Assembly: GCA_020796225.1 (NCBI GenBank)
Contig: CM036767.1
Span: 27,561,253 to 27,625,252, forward strand
DNA from: Arion vulgaris
Taxonomy: Eukaryota; Mollusca; Gastropoda; Stylommatophora; Arionidae
Length of the DNA stretch: 64,000 nt
Direction: 5' to 3'
The notes beneath the pieces are model-generated. The model saw only the letters and a list, made by a program, of their open reading frames with translations, did not search any database and had not been told where the DNA came from. Below, piece by piece: positions 54,601-64,000 of the stretch. The position numbers were made by a program, and so were the translations under genes. How positions within the stretch are numbered: position 1 is the stretch's first letter; the number at the start of each line of letters is the position of its first letter.

Positions 54601-55230
54601 CCTCAGCGATCCATTTTCAGCGAGTCGTGTCTCCTGTAGTGCTGCGATGTCCACTCCAAGTCGTTTGAGCTCATTGTTAATTACTGCAGTTTTCTGAATG
54701 TCGTATATCTGTGTAAGATCTTCTGACAGGCCAGGACACATTGTCCTTACGTTCCAGCTTGCTAAGCGAAACTCCGGAACCTTCTTGATTTTATTGTTTG
54801 GTGCGATACTTACAGTCCACTTGTCAGATAATACCTTAAGCTCCAAGCACCCATTGAAGCAGGTGAACTGTGGCGGGATAGAACCTTATTGTCCGGTGGC
54901 TGCCCGGCTTGAGGCGGGCGGTAGTTGTCCAATGAGACGTGATGATCTCTCCCTCCGTCAAAGACAACCCGTGGCGTCTGATACTCTACGCTAATTGAGC
55001 TGGACTTATAACCCATAACTGTTGTCTTCCGTGTTGGTTTGGTCAACAAAGTCGACCACGAAGTGACCTCTCTGTGACGCATGCCTGGGCGATTTTTATG
55101 GAGTAGCTGAGTTGCCCAAGCATCAACTACCCCCTCTTGACCTCGCTGATAGAATCCAGAGGAGTACAAGCACAACATCTGGTATCAGTTCGGTTGCAGG
55201 AGCTGCTGGTAGGACATCACTTGATGCCTG
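51652..55230 (-). mobile_element. Near full-length LINE with 13-bp target duplications
   Basis: Flanked by TTGTATAGCATAT at 51639-51651 and 55231-55243. At 3.58 kb it includes a 5' untranslated region (about 54850-55230), endonuclease, reverse transcriptase and an ATGATGATG-type 3' end next to 51652. Orientation is minus. Confidence 0.9.
51967..54846 (-). pseudogene. LINE ORF: AP endonuclease and reverse transcriptase
   Basis: Endonuclease: FRLASWNVRTMCPGLSED, VDIAALQETRLAENGS, LFSVYAPTLHSK, then SYHSADCDTDHSLICSK (near 54040). Linker: 53430-53770. Reverse transcriptase: IAIATLANGKATGKDGIPREV (53300), NIITLYKNKGDRGDCNNHRG, GISLLSIVGKVFAHVVLNRL, motif A FIDLTKAFDLVSR (52925), GVKQGVYLHPHSLGY in place of the usual G-(C/T)-x-L-x-P block, then a tail: LYNSETWTTYARQEHRLN, FHMRCLRRIYNIQWQDHISN (52100-52200). 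Numerous frame changes make it inactive. Clade RTE-like, not certain. Confidence 0.9.
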
Positions 55231-55309
55231 TTGTATAGCATATAATATTGTAGTATATGAAGTGATAGAGACCTCACATGACTAAACCTAAGCTTTTGAG
55301 ATCGACAGG

Positions 55310-55580
55310 TCCATCATAGGTGTTCAGATCTCCTCTGTAACATTTCCATCAGCTTAAGGTGACTGATCACTCCAGTTTTGTATTGATTAATCATATGTTT
55401 TGTACCACTAGCAAAGTGTTCATGCCTGACAGTTCCCAGTCTTATCTTCACTCTGGATAGGGATGTGGATTCATACATATCTGTGTTAAAAAAAAAAACA
55501 TCGATTAGAGCTGTTTCTCTTATGGCATTTATGATGTCTGACCTATCCATTACCCATCCTTCATCAATCACTGCTATGTC
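55310..55580 (-). pseudogene. LINE (R1/I group) C-terminal fragment
   Basis: Frame with RLGTVRHEHFASGTKHMINQ and KTGVISHLKLMEMLQRRSEHL, paralogous to the tail [20 protein letters not shown] of the LINE at 27600-27690. An A-run at 55487 sits inside. Confidence 0.6.
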
Positions 55581-56594
55581 AGCCAGTCAATCTGCTCGCC
55601 CACTGCTCTTCACACTTGCATGACCTGATATAAAAATAAATGTTATATTGACATTTGTGATGTGTTATCAGTTTCTAGCCATTTATGTCATAGGTGGCTC
55701 GACTAGATTTTCTTGAGCAGGTTCATTGAGTCACTTAGAATACATGCATGTTTATAGCCTGAATAACAAGCCAGCTCAACACTCTGGTCGCCACCACAGT
55801 TTCTATTGAAAGTCTACTTGTTGTTACAGCAAAAGCACCACTTGCCTCCTTAACAATTTTGACCACTTGTTAACCACTCTGTGATTTTATGTGATTTGAG
55901 CCTAAGAGCTATAGAACGGTTTTGCCAGTTACGGGACTACAAGTAGGCCAGCACATCTGATTTCTGCAACACTATTTTATTTAATAGGGTTGCTTCCTAA
56001 CCCCTACATCAATCGCCTCTTACGACATGCCTTGTAGATCACAGTGGTACTATTCTTTGCTTCCCTTGTGGGCCCCGACACCACACTGGTGAGAACCATT
56101 CAGAACTGAGTTAGGTGCTTTTCATACAGACTAATAAAGAGATTTTACTCTGACCAGTGAATTGAGGAAGTAGCTGCACCGTCCTGATTTATTGTAACCA
56201 ATGCAGGATTCACTATGCTTATTTCTTACCATCATGGTTAATGGTCACTGCAAAAGAATTAGTATATCGAGTCACTGATCACAGAATAAGTTTCTGCCAT
56301 CAGTGCTTGCTGGCACTCTATCCTTGGGTGTCAGTTTTGTTCTGACTTCCTCTCAGCAACAGACTTCTATTACACCAGTCTATTAGTGCCTAGTTCTTTC
56401 TTAGACGGACAATAAAGTTGGATGTGTCCTTTGCACAAGTAAAACAAAACAGTAGCGATTAAAAAAAATCAATGAGTAGGGTGAAAAACTGCTGCCAAAT
56501 TAAAAAAATAGTTAATAAACTCACCATCGCAAAAATTACACTGGAGATCCTTGCAGATGCTATGAAATTCATGCACTGTCACTGACATCTTTCT
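55581..56594. other. Spacer without recognised features
   Basis: No gene seen. Contains CACTTGTTAACCACTCTGTG and other mixed sequence. Confidence 0.5.
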
Positions 56595-56905
56595 GTGAAA
56601 GAAAGAGATCGAAGCACAAATGGTTGTTTGCTGCAGTGCAATGATAATCAATGTCAAATTTGTGGTTTACTCTGCTATAGGCTGAGGTACCATCTGCTTA
56701 ACAAGTACAAAATAGGCCCTTCTGACATATGCACATATGGTACAAGCAAGGTGACAGAGACACACATGCTGCAAGAATGTCTAACATACACTGAACATAA
56801 AGAAAACACATGGCCAATCCCCATATCAGTCCAAGACAAGTTATACGGAGATGGACTCTGGTTGACTATTAACTACTTTAAAAGTATACAAATCAATGTC
56901 TGAAA
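56595..56905 (+). pseudogene. LINE 3' terminal Cys/His fragment
   Basis: LRYHLLNKYKIGPSDICTYG, then TETHMLQECLTYTEHKEN matches LRAHMFHKFKIGTTSLCPCN and AEHVLQDCPRLAG in the LINE at 17836-17950. It is the C-terminal tail of a related I/Jockey LINE. Confidence 0.7.
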
Positions 56906-57679
56906 ACGGAAGAAAAAGAGGCTCTGCTATATACAGTTGTATTGTAAAGGAGGGGGGTATAAAGGCAAAGAATTGACTTCATTGTGCTGGGTCATATGGC
57001 ATGGTCACTCTCTACAGTAAAGACACACCACCTGCTGAGATTATTGCAGGATAAAGCATGAATTACTTAGCTCCAGAAAAAAATACACTCGTGAACTGAA
57101 TGTCAAGATCCAGATTTGAATCCACAACTTTCAGAGAGCATGGCAAAGTGCTTAACAGGAGGCCTCTCCAACAGTTGTGTTTAAGAGAGTTACTGGCACC
57201 TTCAGTTACCATGATCAGTTGGTGGTTGGAGGATGTGACTCTTCATTGTGCACAGCTGTCTTCATGCATAAAACGTAATGATAGCCTCTGCAATGAAGCA
57301 AAATGGAAGCCGACCATACCAACATTTCTTACCACCTGTTTGATCAATTAAACTTGACCCAAACAACTAATTGTGACAAATAGAACTTACACAAATGAGA
57401 GCACTAATTGAAATCGTGTAAATAGCTAATACAAATAGGGTTACAGTTGTACATAAATATTAGTTCAACTGAGACTGTCATTAATATTATAGTCGAGATG
57501 TTGTACTTCCAAAGTCCAGTACCTTTAATACCTGAATTAGTACACAATTTACACTTATGAAGTGATAGAACAATATGCCTGTTCCATAAGAAGTAAGATT
57601 TGTTTAGTAAAATTTGCATTATGTCCTCAAGAAAGTTAGTGTGCAAATTCAAAGCATGCTCAATGTCAGGGTGATTGTC
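56906..57679. other. Spacer without recognised features
   Basis: AT-rich, with no family resemblance in the open frames at 57100-57351 or 57404-57652. Confidence 0.5.
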
Positions 57680-58040
57680 TATAGAAGTTTCTAACCTCCA
57701 GAGGCTTACGTCGATCTATTGTCCTGGCCATGCAGGTGTTTGCAGCAATGAGAGAGTGGAAAGGCTTGCATCAATTATTGGGGAGTTGAAGATGGATAGG
57801 TAGGATGTTCTTTGGTCTCTTCACGACTGCCAGTTCGATGAAGACACTAAAATAGATGTTGAGTCGATCAAGTGATTTAAGCAGTTTGGAGTTGCCTGTT
57901 ATACAAGTAGAACTGAGGGACAGAGTGAGGAGTGTGTTTAACCAGCGAGCCACGAGAACCATCAGTATGCATACTCTTCGATATCTGTTGGGGAAACTGA
58001 GCACCTATGATCTGCCCAGAGTGCAATGACATCAGTTTAG
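57680..58040 (+). pseudogene. LINE RNase H and tail fragment
   Basis: Reads YCPGHAGVCSNERVERLASI (57718-57780), the RNase H C-terminal motif with several substitutions, and a tail with AACTGAGCACCTATGATCTG resembling the end of the LINE at 27665-27700. Confidence 0.6.
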
Positions 58041-58454
58041 TAACCAATAACCAAGATGATTATGGGTCATGTTGTTACTCTACAAATTGAAGAAATGTTG
58101 CACAATGGGTCTTGTCTTGCAGTGTCATTGATAAAGCACCTCCTGTCTCTTTTGTTTTGGCTCTATTCAAGACTGAGTAACTACATTTCATACCAACTAA
58201 TAAAGATATATTTGAGCCTCATATTACTGAGACCTTCATCTAACACTTCCTGACTCTTGTGTTACATTCGAACTCAGAACTGGGATAACTACATTTCATA
58301 TCAAATGCAACAAGAAAACAAAAGTGAAATGTATTTTACTGAGAGCAAAGTGCAATAAAGTAAGTGAAAGATGTTATAAGTGCGAGGCAACATCAGGGGG
58401 TGAAAATCAACATTATGTCAGATCTGTATCACTTTAGCTAGATACTGAGAAGGG

Positions 58455-58690
58455 GGTTCTTTGTGGTTAAGCAGTTCGCTTTGCATTCTGAAGGTTGTGG
58501 GTTTGAATCTCGACTGCATCATTTGGTTCATAAGTGCATTTTTTCTGGAAATCCCTTACACTTGTTGAAGCTATGAAGTTCATGTTTTTACAATACTCTC
58601 GGCAGGTGATGTGCATTTCTGCGGAGAGTGGTTGAGTCATGTGGGAAACCCAGTGCAGTGAAGTTAATCCTTTGCCTTTTGACCTTTTCT
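58455..58690 (+). repeat. tRNA-derived SINE (family C)
   Basis: TGGTTAAGCAGTTCGCTTTG (A box) and GTGGGTTTGAATCTCGAC (B box) lie 20 bases apart at 58467-58517, a close fit to a tRNA gene. A non-tRNA body follows. The adjoining minus-strand frames are chance. Confidence 0.65.
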
Positions 58691-59538
58691 TATAGAGAAT
58701 TGAGGCAATAGACATCCATTATAGCTAACTTTTGATGCAGAGACAACTCTTGATCTAGCCTGATTACAATGGACTCTGAAGTTATCTGTGCACTCAAGTG
58801 TTGGTACTTGGACACAGTGGGTACTTGAGGTTCTCTGGGTAGGGATTTTCAAGTTAGCTTCAGCAGAGCACATTAATTTGATATATTACAGTGCAAAGTT
58901 TGTTGCCATAGGTAGTATGAGAACAAGGAGTTTTTTTGCAAGAACCCCAGAGGAAGCAAAGGAAGCAAAGAATATGATCAACAAATAAACAGTGTACAGG
59001 TATTAAGAGCTTCCGAAAAACAAATAGACAAACACAGGATTCCTAGTACCACTAGGTAGTACAGATTTATGTCTGAATCCACATCTGTCAAATGAGACTT
59101 ATCTGAGGGTCTTTCCTATTTAACTATTATGTTTGGAAATTATTATTCCATTTACGCATGCTTCTGTAATATAAATCTTTCAGCCACATAATGCCTGTCT
59201 AATTTGTATTATATACTATGTCTAAAACAGTTGATTGGATCTATTTCTATCTGTGAATTTAGACCACATGCATTTCTCTGTTATTGTTTCAAGTGATCAA
59301 ATGTTCAACAACCTCTATGTTTATGGTATGTCTGTGTCTCATACTCACTACACCAGTTTGATTTCAGTTGAGTGAGCACTACTTATTGTATCATTTGGTA
59401 TCTTTAAACTACAGAAGCTATGTTATGTGTTGACTTTAGTCCAATTGTGTAAGCTTTTGCATTGCATAATTAAAATACTGATATTATATATCATTACATT
59501 GTACTTCATTGAGTAGAGACTGAATTTAGGTTATATAT
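58691..59538. other. Spacer without recognised features
   Basis: AT-rich DNA. No gene or repeat recognised. Confidence 0.5.
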
Positions 59539-59539
59539 A

Positions 59540-60217
59540 TCTATATATATAAAAATGGATGTATGTTTGTTACCTATAGACTCGGATACTACTGAACAGA
59601 TTTAGCTGAAATTTGCAGGATATGTTTGTTTTGATATCGTGATGCTACCTGTCATAGTTTGAAATAGGTAGCGCTGACAATTTTAGAAAAAAATCTAAAA
59701 AACTGAACACGCCTATTTCATCGAGAGTTTCTAAGTTTGTTTACAATTTGCTATGAACGTTTCCGGAAGTCTACGGTATACAAATTAATATATACACACG
59801 ATTCGATGACGTATGTTTTAAAACTATGGAAACCTCGATCCCTTTCATAGCATAAAATAATCGTTTCAAGGCAATTTTACAAACAAGCTGAAGTTAAAAT
59901 ACACAATCCAGGTTTGTTTCTTCATAGGATTTCTAATCATTTCGAATCATGATAAGAGTAATATCAACTGGGACGCGACATTAGTAGCAATGAAGCAGTA
60001 TGTCAACTGGGACGCGACATTAGTAGCAATGAAGCAGTATATCAACTGGGACGTGACATTAGTAGCAGTGAAGCAGTATGTCAACTGGGACGCGACATTA
60101 GTATCAATGAAGCAGTATATCAACTGGGACGCGACATTAGTTGCAATGAAGAAGTAGATCGACTTGGACGTAATTCAATTTTTGTTGGAGGCGAGTAACG
60201 CGCAGAGGTACAGCTAG
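59540..60217 (+). mobile_element. Non-autonomous Helitron
   Basis: Starts TCTATATATATAAAAATGG after an A (59539) and ends GGTACAGCTAG before a T (60218), the TC..CTRR ends and A/T target of Helitrons. A short GCG..CGC pair precedes the end (60192-60202), weaker than the usual hairpin. No Rep/helicase gene is present. It holds a 39-bp minisatellite. Confidence 0.68.
59963..60163 (+). repeat. 39-bp minisatellite inside the Helitron, 5 copies
   Basis: Unit ATCAACTGGGACGCGACATT followed by AGTAGCAATGAAGCAGTAT, with few differences between the first four copies and a divergent fifth (GATCGACTTGGACG..). Confidence 0.92.
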
Positions 60218-60429
60218 TATATATATATATACAAACAAATCAAAGAAAGTCATAACTTTAATTGTTTGACACTAAAGGCTACACATGAAGTGTTGAACCA
60301 TCAAGATTTGGGAAAAAAGGGAATGAGCTCACATAGAAGTTCACATTGTGGCATTCAACTTGTGATCTCAATTTTATCTATTTAAGAGGAAGAGTGCAGT
60401 AAAACTATATAGCAATGGTGAAACATAAA

Positions 60430-60710
60430 AACAAATTACTGTAGTTTTACAATAAAAATACACAGCAACATTTCAACCAAAAGACCATTATCAAGCAAAG
60501 GATACAATAAAAGTGAGGAAATTCACTTCTTTCACAGTACACTACATATAGAATACGACAATTAGGAATTTATTGTTGTATTCTATATGTAGTGTGCTGT
60601 GAAAGAAGTGAATGTCCTCACTTTTGTTGTATCCTTTGCTTGATAAAGGCCTTTTGGTCGAAATGTTGCTGAGTATTGCTATTGTTTTTGTAAAACTACA
60701 GTACTTTGTT
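60430..60710. repeat. Large palindrome derived from Penelope 3' ends
   Basis: The arms 60430-60561 and 60573-60710 are inverted copies (about 90 percent) around an 11-base centre. Both contain the Penelope GATAAAGGCC..GGTCGAAA motif and the TTTGTAAAACTA.AGTACT block found at 46294-46375. Confidence 0.88.
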
Positions 60711-62841
60711 CTCAATTTGGAAAGACTAGAAAATATTTCAAATATTATCCAATAGGACACACATTTGTACAGATTGGTTACTGATCAGATTTTAGAGATA
60801 TAAAACCCATCTTTATAATACCACATCTACTCTGAGCTATATTGTGTAATATCTGATTGGTCATAAGGATGGCTGTCAGAGCTATGTCCCCCATGGTTTT
60901 ATCACTAGTGTGCCATGCAGTTAGGCTGTCCATAATCTATATTGTTCTCTATCTCAACTACCATAGAATATTATCAGGCTGTCACATTGTGTTCTAAACT
61001 TTCTTTTTTCATGTTTGAAAAAGGATGATTGCCTCTTTCATATGTTGTTAGTGAGCTTTCTCTTTGTAATGAAAGATCAACATTAGTCATTTTAACAGTC
61101 CATGGAATTCACAGCATTCTTCTGTAAAACCATATTTCTGTGGCCGCCAGAGTTTACGGTTTGTTTATTTATTGTCTGTGACTGACTTCCATGTCTCAGT
61201 TACTGGCTCTATCTCGCACTCGTTCTGATTCCACAGACAACCTTGTATGTAATGCCCTTCACTTTCTGGCCTAATCTGTTCTTTATTTGTAATCTTCACC
61301 TACTATCTAATGTTATCAGAGTTTCTAGATATTGAAATTAATGGACGAGCTGATGATCTATTTCGTTTTTTGCTTTTGAGACAGCGTTGCTAGAATATCT
61401 CAAATTATTTACATTATGTTCTCCTACTAATCCAACCATCTAGTTGATTGATCTCAGAGTGAAGTGAGTGGGGATTGTGGAGGAACCTACTTGCAAAAGT
61501 AGATAGTAGTGTGGGTGCAGTTGTACATACATTGACTCGCACACCAAATGAGCAACATCTCGGACTGATTGCATCTACAGATTTCTCCCTGGTTTTATTC
61601 TTGAGATTGAGTCCCAGCACAGCTGCAGTGTTCGTAGCAGTTGCTATCTATCAGTCAAAACATTGTGACATAGACAGTTCCGAATGGTTGGTCATACCAG
61701 ATTGCTTGGTCTTGGCAGATATTCTCAACCTCGTCTGGAATGCAATACTGAGTGGAAAATCATAATTCCTGGAAGAAACAGACAAAGTGTCTTACCAATC
61801 TTGCTCCAGACTGAGATGTGTTGTGCAATCGACTGCTTGGTTCTGTCAGTGGTGCACCATCCTCATGTGCCTACAGGAAAGCAATACAGAGTGAAGAAAT
61901 GACACAAGTTCCAAAACTGAGGTGCATGTTCCATACCTAAAACGGTCTCCCAACTGCATAGCTATGGCACATTATGCTCAAACTCTGGCTCAGATCACAT
62001 ACAAGGAAAGACTGAAAGGTTGCCACTCTATAGGATGTGTAGATTGGCACCGGTATGAACATATTGCAACATGCTGAGAGTTGTTGGATTCTTCTGAGTA
62101 TGTAACAAAAAAACTCAAGAACACATCTCCTGCCCTAAATAGTAGGAAACTTGTTCTTCCTAGGTGTTCAGAACAAACGCATTGATCTCAAAATGTTTTC
62201 ACTGTATAGAGAGAACAAATCAGGAGGTAATATGCATTCTTATCTAACCCCATTTCAAATGTAATGTTTGTTTTCTGTGTATTTCAGTTTTTACATAATC
62301 AATGTTGATATATATATAAACATATATATTTGTGTTCTATTTACTTTTATTTGAGTGGTTAATTTTTGGATATTTTTACGTCAAATGGGATTCCAGATAT
62401 GAAACTCTAGTTTACATCATTGCGCTTATGAGGCTCAGCTTATGAGCAAAGTCAGTTTTACTTGCTCATATTGACTGCACTGAGTAAAATATTGATATGC
62501 CCCTCAGTCATCCAGTTTTACTTGCACAACATGTAATTCTAACTCTTTAAATCGCTGAATAAATTCAATATCAATTTTAGTATCTTCATACAACAGGCGA
62601 TTGTCAAGAGACAGAAGAACATCCCCTTATCCATCCTCAACCCCCCAATGATCAATGCTGTTCAACAGTATTTTTTTAAACTAACCACTTACAAGAAAAG
62701 ATAATCCTTGCTCACATTTGTATTCTTGATCTTAATTTCTCATCTTGTAAAAATGAATGCTATTGGTGAATTGTATCCTTCAGTCATCAAATATTGCATT
62801 GCTATCTGCCTGCTAAGCTCATGTCTTATATGATTGGTCTG
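60711..62841. other. Spacer, possible LINE traces only
   Basis: AT-rich. The frame at 61475-61765 (NLLAKVDSSVGAVVHTLTRT) faintly resembles a LINE reverse transcriptase thumb region, but I could not confirm it. No other feature was seen. Confidence 0.4.
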
Positions 62842-62845
62842 TTAA

Positions 62846-63534
62846 CACTTAGAGAACCTGATATTTAGTTCTGAAGTATAAACATCTACTGCACCCACAT
62901 CCCAATATTTTGGTCTGACAAGAATTGCTATTTGTCGGTGATTGAAAAATAGTGTACAAATGTGACGTCAAATACAACCCACGTGTTCTAAATGGTTTAA
63001 CAAGATGGTGGATGCTGTTGTGTGATATCGTTTTGTGCTGATAAGGTAATTAGTTAGTATTTTCATGATGAAAAGAAGTGCTGTAAATTTGTGTAAAGGT
63101 CACTCTAAAAGGATAACAGAGTAAGCTGTTGAACTTGTTCTGAATGATTCTGAAGATGAATTAGACTTTGAATCTGATTATTCTGATAAGGATATTGAAA
63201 GTGAGCTAGACAGTCATTTAGACGTAGAAGAATTGCTTGAATCGATTGATGTTAAATTCATATATCTTCAATCTGGAGAACAGGCTACAATATCTTGGAG
63301 TGTATGGGGGTGTGGTACACGTAATGTCTCATGTAAATGTAATGCAATTTGGTCTCCTGCAAATATATAATAAGCAAAAATATCAGAGACAGAAACATCA
63401 AGCCAATAACAGATTACACTTAGTTGTGCCAAATTATTGTTTTTTTTAAATAATACTCTGATAAATATCTGATATGTGCTGTATTTGCTCAGGAGAATAG
63501 GTTTTTAAGGTACAGGTGGCAATAGTTCAAAGAG
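62846..63534 (+). mobile_element. piggyBac-like MITE (family 5)
   Basis: TTAA at 62842-62845 and 63535-63538 with weakly matching inverted ends (CACTTAGAGAAC, CTCTTTGAACTA). Inside is a start MMKRSAVNLCKGHSKRITE (near 63066) and an acidic stretch (NDSEDELDFESDYSDKDIES), the look of a piggyBac transposase N-terminus with a stop. No catalytic domain. Confidence 0.5.
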
Positions 63535-63538
63535 TTAA

Positions 63539-64000
63539 GACTGCACTATCTATTTTGATTTTGCATCCCTAAAGGTCCTAGATTCTAATTACAATTGATT
63601 ATTTTCTGCCTGTTTTTAAATGGGTAATGTTGTATCTACTTGCATCTCAATGGAAGAAAGTAAAGCAATCTTTACAATTAAAAAAAAAACCAGATTAACA
63701 GCCTTATCAAAGGACATAACTTTGATAAGCGTTGATCATTTTAAATATTTAGATTTATTACTAACAAGAGACGGAAATGTTTAAAAATATGGGTCTGCAT
63801 AAATTTTTCCTAAAGCAACATATAAGTTATCTATATTGTAATTGATTGATGTATGTTATAGACTATGTAATTGATTGATGTATGTTTGTATATAACTCAT
63901 TGTTTTGGAAATAATTATTAAAACAGTTGAAAAATCAATAATCCCTTTTGAATATAAATCTTTTAAAAGAGCATTCAGAATACAAGGGATACAAAAAAGA
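63539..64000. other. Spacer to window end
   Basis: AT-rich. An ATTGATTGATGTATGTTATAG direct repeat occurs at about 63842-63890. No gene. Confidence 0.5.

Noticed and set aside
58467..58520. A true tRNA gene
   Set aside because: A and B boxes are present, but no acceptor stem pairing is evident and a SINE-like body follows.
61414..61902. Open frames at 61475-61765 and 61684-61902 as LINE or host exons
   Set aside because: The resemblance to a LINE thumb region is too weak to support, and no splice sites or motifs were found.

Overview
The window is nuclear DNA of an invertebrate animal, AT-rich and dominated by transposable elements. A complete five-exon metazoan GID4 gene, long repeat-filled introns, tRNA-derived SINEs, Penelope elements, a Helitron and a Polinton all point to an animal. 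A lophotrochozoan such as a mollusc is my guess from repeat style only; no marker fixes the phylum.

Bases 1-9175 are one compact Polinton/Maverick (virus-like DNA transposon) with both terminal inverted repeats (TIRs). On the minus strand it carries broken packaging ATPase, two small conserved structural ORFs, the integrase C-terminus with a chromodomain, penton-like, major capsid and adenain-type protease genes. On the plus strand it carries a broken Bcl-2-like gene. No polymerase B gene is seen. A LINE sits in its right TIR, a Penelope fragment in the integrase and a SINE near base 2700.

Bases 9730-12120 look like a decayed THAP-type DNA transposon with three tandem copies of the THAP start and a 42-45 bp satellite. 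Bases 12246-26042 are one LTR retrotransposon (gag and protease only) whose LTRs carry a 75-bp minisatellite. A Tc1/mariner-like element (13716-19455) is nested in it, and a LINE (14515-18071) is nested in that. Another LINE lies between gag and protease, and the gag zinc-knuckle segment is amplified six-fold in 80-bp steps.

A LINE with RNase H (26150-27735) precedes GID4, the substrate receptor of the CTLH/GID ubiquitin ligase. Its coding exons are 28147-28311, 31032-31199, 37104-37205, 41179-41309 and 47901-47964, giving 209 aa with intact frame and canonical splice sites. Its introns hold five piggyBac-family elements, a mariner, a Penelope element, several LINEs and SINEs, and a 38-bp satellite. 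One LINE lies 13 bp inside the intron 2 donor.

Bases 48500-58040 hold mostly LINE pieces, including a full-length minus-strand element with 13-bp target duplications (51652-55230). The rest holds a tRNA-type SINE, a non-autonomous Helitron, a Penelope-derived palindrome and one more piggyBac-like element. The only clearly functional host gene is GID4; nearly everything else is mobile DNA in several layers of nesting. Many frames in the Polinton and the left LTR are broken by single-base indels next to homopolymers, so some breaks may be sequencing errors and not decay.
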